From Anadara kagoshimensis (lineage: Eukaryota > Mollusca > Bivalvia > Arcoida > Arcidae), in the NCBI GenBank assembly GCA_021292105.1, contig CM037861.1, positions 31,419,674 through 31,483,673 on the forward strand: a stretch of 64,000 bases of DNA, read 5' to 3'. The notes beneath the pieces are model-generated. The model saw only the letters and a list, made by a program, of their open reading frames with translations. It ran no database searches and was not told the origin of the DNA. Of this stretch, positions 61,785 to 64,000 are shown one piece after another. Made by a program: the position numbers and the translations under genes. The first letter of the stretch is position 1. The number at the start of each line of letters is the position of its first letter.

Positions 61785-63978
61785 CAGTAAAACATTGATA
61801 CTTTGCCACCATTTAGTCGATCATATTTTGGCATTTTAAGAGAGCTTTGATGGTAATTCATACAAGACGTATATAAAAATTATAAGAATTTTCTTAAGGA
61901 TTTAAAAATGCTGTGTAACCTCAAATCAGGTTCAAAATTATCAAGGGGGTTGGTTGGTTGAATGTTGCTTAATTTTTCAGCTATTTGCGACGAGAACTAT
62001 TTTATTAATCTCCATGGATTAATCTATGGACAATTTTGTATATGCATGTGAAGTGCGAATGTGTTGTATGGTCTGCCTTGTACATTGTACTAGTGCACAC
62101 TCAGGGCTACTTTAACGTGCAAGTTCACAGAGCTAGTACGCCGCAGACAAGTGTACCACTCCCCCAGTCCATTATACTGATAACTGGGATACAATATCAT
62201 ATGGTCAAAACACCTGATTAAACGAATTCAAGGAAAGTTTGGTTTGTTTCTGGGTTTCTGAATTTAAAGAAGCATTCATCTGCTGCGTAACCAAATGTAA
62301 AAACTCCTTGTATCAGAAGAATTACATGTATATCATTAGTGTGATGAGTCATTGTTCTATTATGATAAATATGGCCTGGAAAATACTGAAAATGGCCTGG
62401 AAAATTATTAATTTTGATTTGCCTTGGGTGTATGAACCCTGCTCCTAAATGATATTTGTTATAATAACATCATGTATGCCAAAACTGTTTCAAGACCAAA
62501 TTAAAATGCCAAAATATTGTAGAATTTATACAGATTTCATACTTCTGTTACTCTTACCACACTAAATAATTTAAGCAACTTTAGGAACTTCTGATGAGTA
62601 GCTTCTAAACATCAGCTATCTTGATGTGGAACAAAGATGCTATCATGATATTATATCTAAATAATATATAAGGTTGCTAGGGTATCAATAGGTGAACTTA
62701 ATACCACAGTAAAACCTTGATTCATTACCGCCATTTGTTGACTCAAATGTTTTGCGTTTCCCAATAAATCGAGGGACAGTATCAACTATCGTGATCCAGG
62801 CAAAAGATGCTATCATGGTATTTAATCTAAATAATAAATAAGGTTACTAGGGCATTAGTAGGTGAATTGAACAGTAAAACCCAGGTTCATCACTGCCATT
62901 TGTTAGGTCAAAATTTGGCATTAAAAAGGTTTCACATTAAATTGAAGGAACAACTTCAGATATCAAGATGCTATCATGATATACATCCAAATAATATATG
63001 AACTTGCTAGGGCATTAGTAGGTGAAGTTAACAATCTTTAGATATCATGATCCAGAGCAAAAGATGCTTTACATCTAAATAATATATGAGGTTGCTAGGG
63101 CATTAGTAGGTGAAGTTAAAATAACAGTAAAACCCAGATTCATCACTGCCATTTGGGCATTAAAGAGGTTTCACATTAAATTGAGGGGACAACTTCAGAT
63201 ATCATGATCCAGAGCAAAAGATGCCATCATGATATACATCTAAATAATATATGAAGTTGCTAGGGCATTAGTAGGTGAAGTTAAAATAAAAGTAAAACCC
63301 AGATTCATCACTGCCATTTGTTCAGTCAAGAGGTTTCACATTAAATTGAGGGGACAACTTTAGATATCATGATCCAGAGCAAAAGATGCTTTACATCTAA
63401 ATAATATATGAGGTTGCTAGGGCATTAGTAGGTGAAGTTAAAATAACAGTAAAACCCAGATTCATCACTGCCATTTGGGCATTAAAGAGGTTTCACATTA
63501 AATTGAGGGGACAACTTCAGATATCATGATCCAGAGCAAAAGATGCTATCATGATATACATCTAAATAATATATGAGGTTGCTAGGGCATTAGTAGGTGA
63601 AGTTAAAATAAAAGTAAAACCCAGATTCATCACTGCCATTTGTTCAGTCAAAATTTGGCATTAAAGAGGTTTCACATTAAATTGAGGGGACAAATTCAGA
63701 TATCATGATCCAGAGCAAAAGGTGCTATCATGATATACATCTAAATAATATATGAGGTTGCTAGGGCAATTGTAGGTAGAATTAAAATTATAGTAAAAGA
63801 TCACTTCAGTGCCACCATTTGTCCAGTCAAAATTTTGGCATTATTAAGAGTTTTTGGGATATATCGAGGGAGGTTTTTAAAAAATAAACAGAAGAAATGG
63901 ATTTTTTGACTGCAAAAAAGTGTGACGATAAATGGGGTGGTAAAGTTAATGTGGGGGCATCAAAAAGAAGTTTTACTG
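61785..63978. mobile_element. 2.2-kb CAGTAAAAC-ended element with internal ~180-bp repeats
   Basis: TA-flanked (61783-61784, 63979-63980). Left end CAGTAAAACATTGATACTTT, right end AAAGAAGTTTTACTG. From about 62620 to 63780 it holds about seven copies of a repeat (GATATCATGATCCAGAGCAA, AGGTTGCTAGGGCATTAGTA, AGTAAAACCCAGATTCATCA, GGTTTCACATTAAATTGAGG), nominally ~180 bp with shorter deleted forms. Each unit includes an internal AGTAAAACC resembling the terminus. No transposase frame. Confidence 0.8.
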
Positions 63979-64000
63979 TATGAAAAAATTGTTCCTGGTT

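Overview
The window is animal nuclear DNA. Split genes with GT-AG introns are scattered through AT-rich sequence that is mostly repeats. The gene families, molluscan-looking tRNA-SINE tails and many short inverted-repeat elements fit a bivalve mollusc. The species call is inference.

Only three protein-coding genes can be supported. (1) On the minus strand at 3068-6367 lie the first three coding exons of ATP5PD, subunit d of mitochondrial ATP synthase. The remaining 3' exons were not found and probably lie beyond the left edge. (2) On the minus strand at 16370-19991 lies a two-exon class B (Methuselah/adhesion-like) GPCR with a signal peptide and a somatomedin-B domain. (3) On the plus strand at 35562-57979 lies a complete six-exon KCTD5-type (KCTD2/5/17; fly insomniac) CUL3 adaptor of 219 residues. 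Its first intron is 13.7 kb. Genes 1 and 2 each need one extra base in a 5-nt homopolymer to stay in frame, which suggests assembly errors rather than pseudogenes. I see no functional link among the three genes.

Layout: 1-6.4 kb, ATP5PD plus SINEs; 6.9-7.3 kb, an inverted-repeat element; 7.75-11.5 kb, a 26-bp satellite; 12.0-12.5 kb, an inverted-repeat element; 13.4-14.8 kb, a 25-bp satellite; 15.5-20 kb, the GPCR with a long hairpin in its intron; 20-26.6 kb, dispersed repeats and a 2.1-kb foldback element; 26.7-33.4 kb, a tandem segmental triplication ending in a 27-bp array; 35.5-58 kb, KCTD5 with introns full of inverted-repeat elements and a 2.9-kb array of 82-bp units; 58.7-64 kb, tandem repeats, a SINE with clear target-site duplications, a perfect hairpin and another element expanded by internal repeats.

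I found no CRISPR array, operon, bacterial-type system or intact transposase. The most notable signals are: a four-copy tandem duplication of the 3' end of KCTD5 exon 4 that multiplies its splice donor; a family of CAGTAAA-ended, TA-flanked elements found both as a simple ~190-bp copy and as multi-kilobase copies swollen by internal satellite; and several long near-perfect hairpins. All are read by eye and none was tested by alignment or search.
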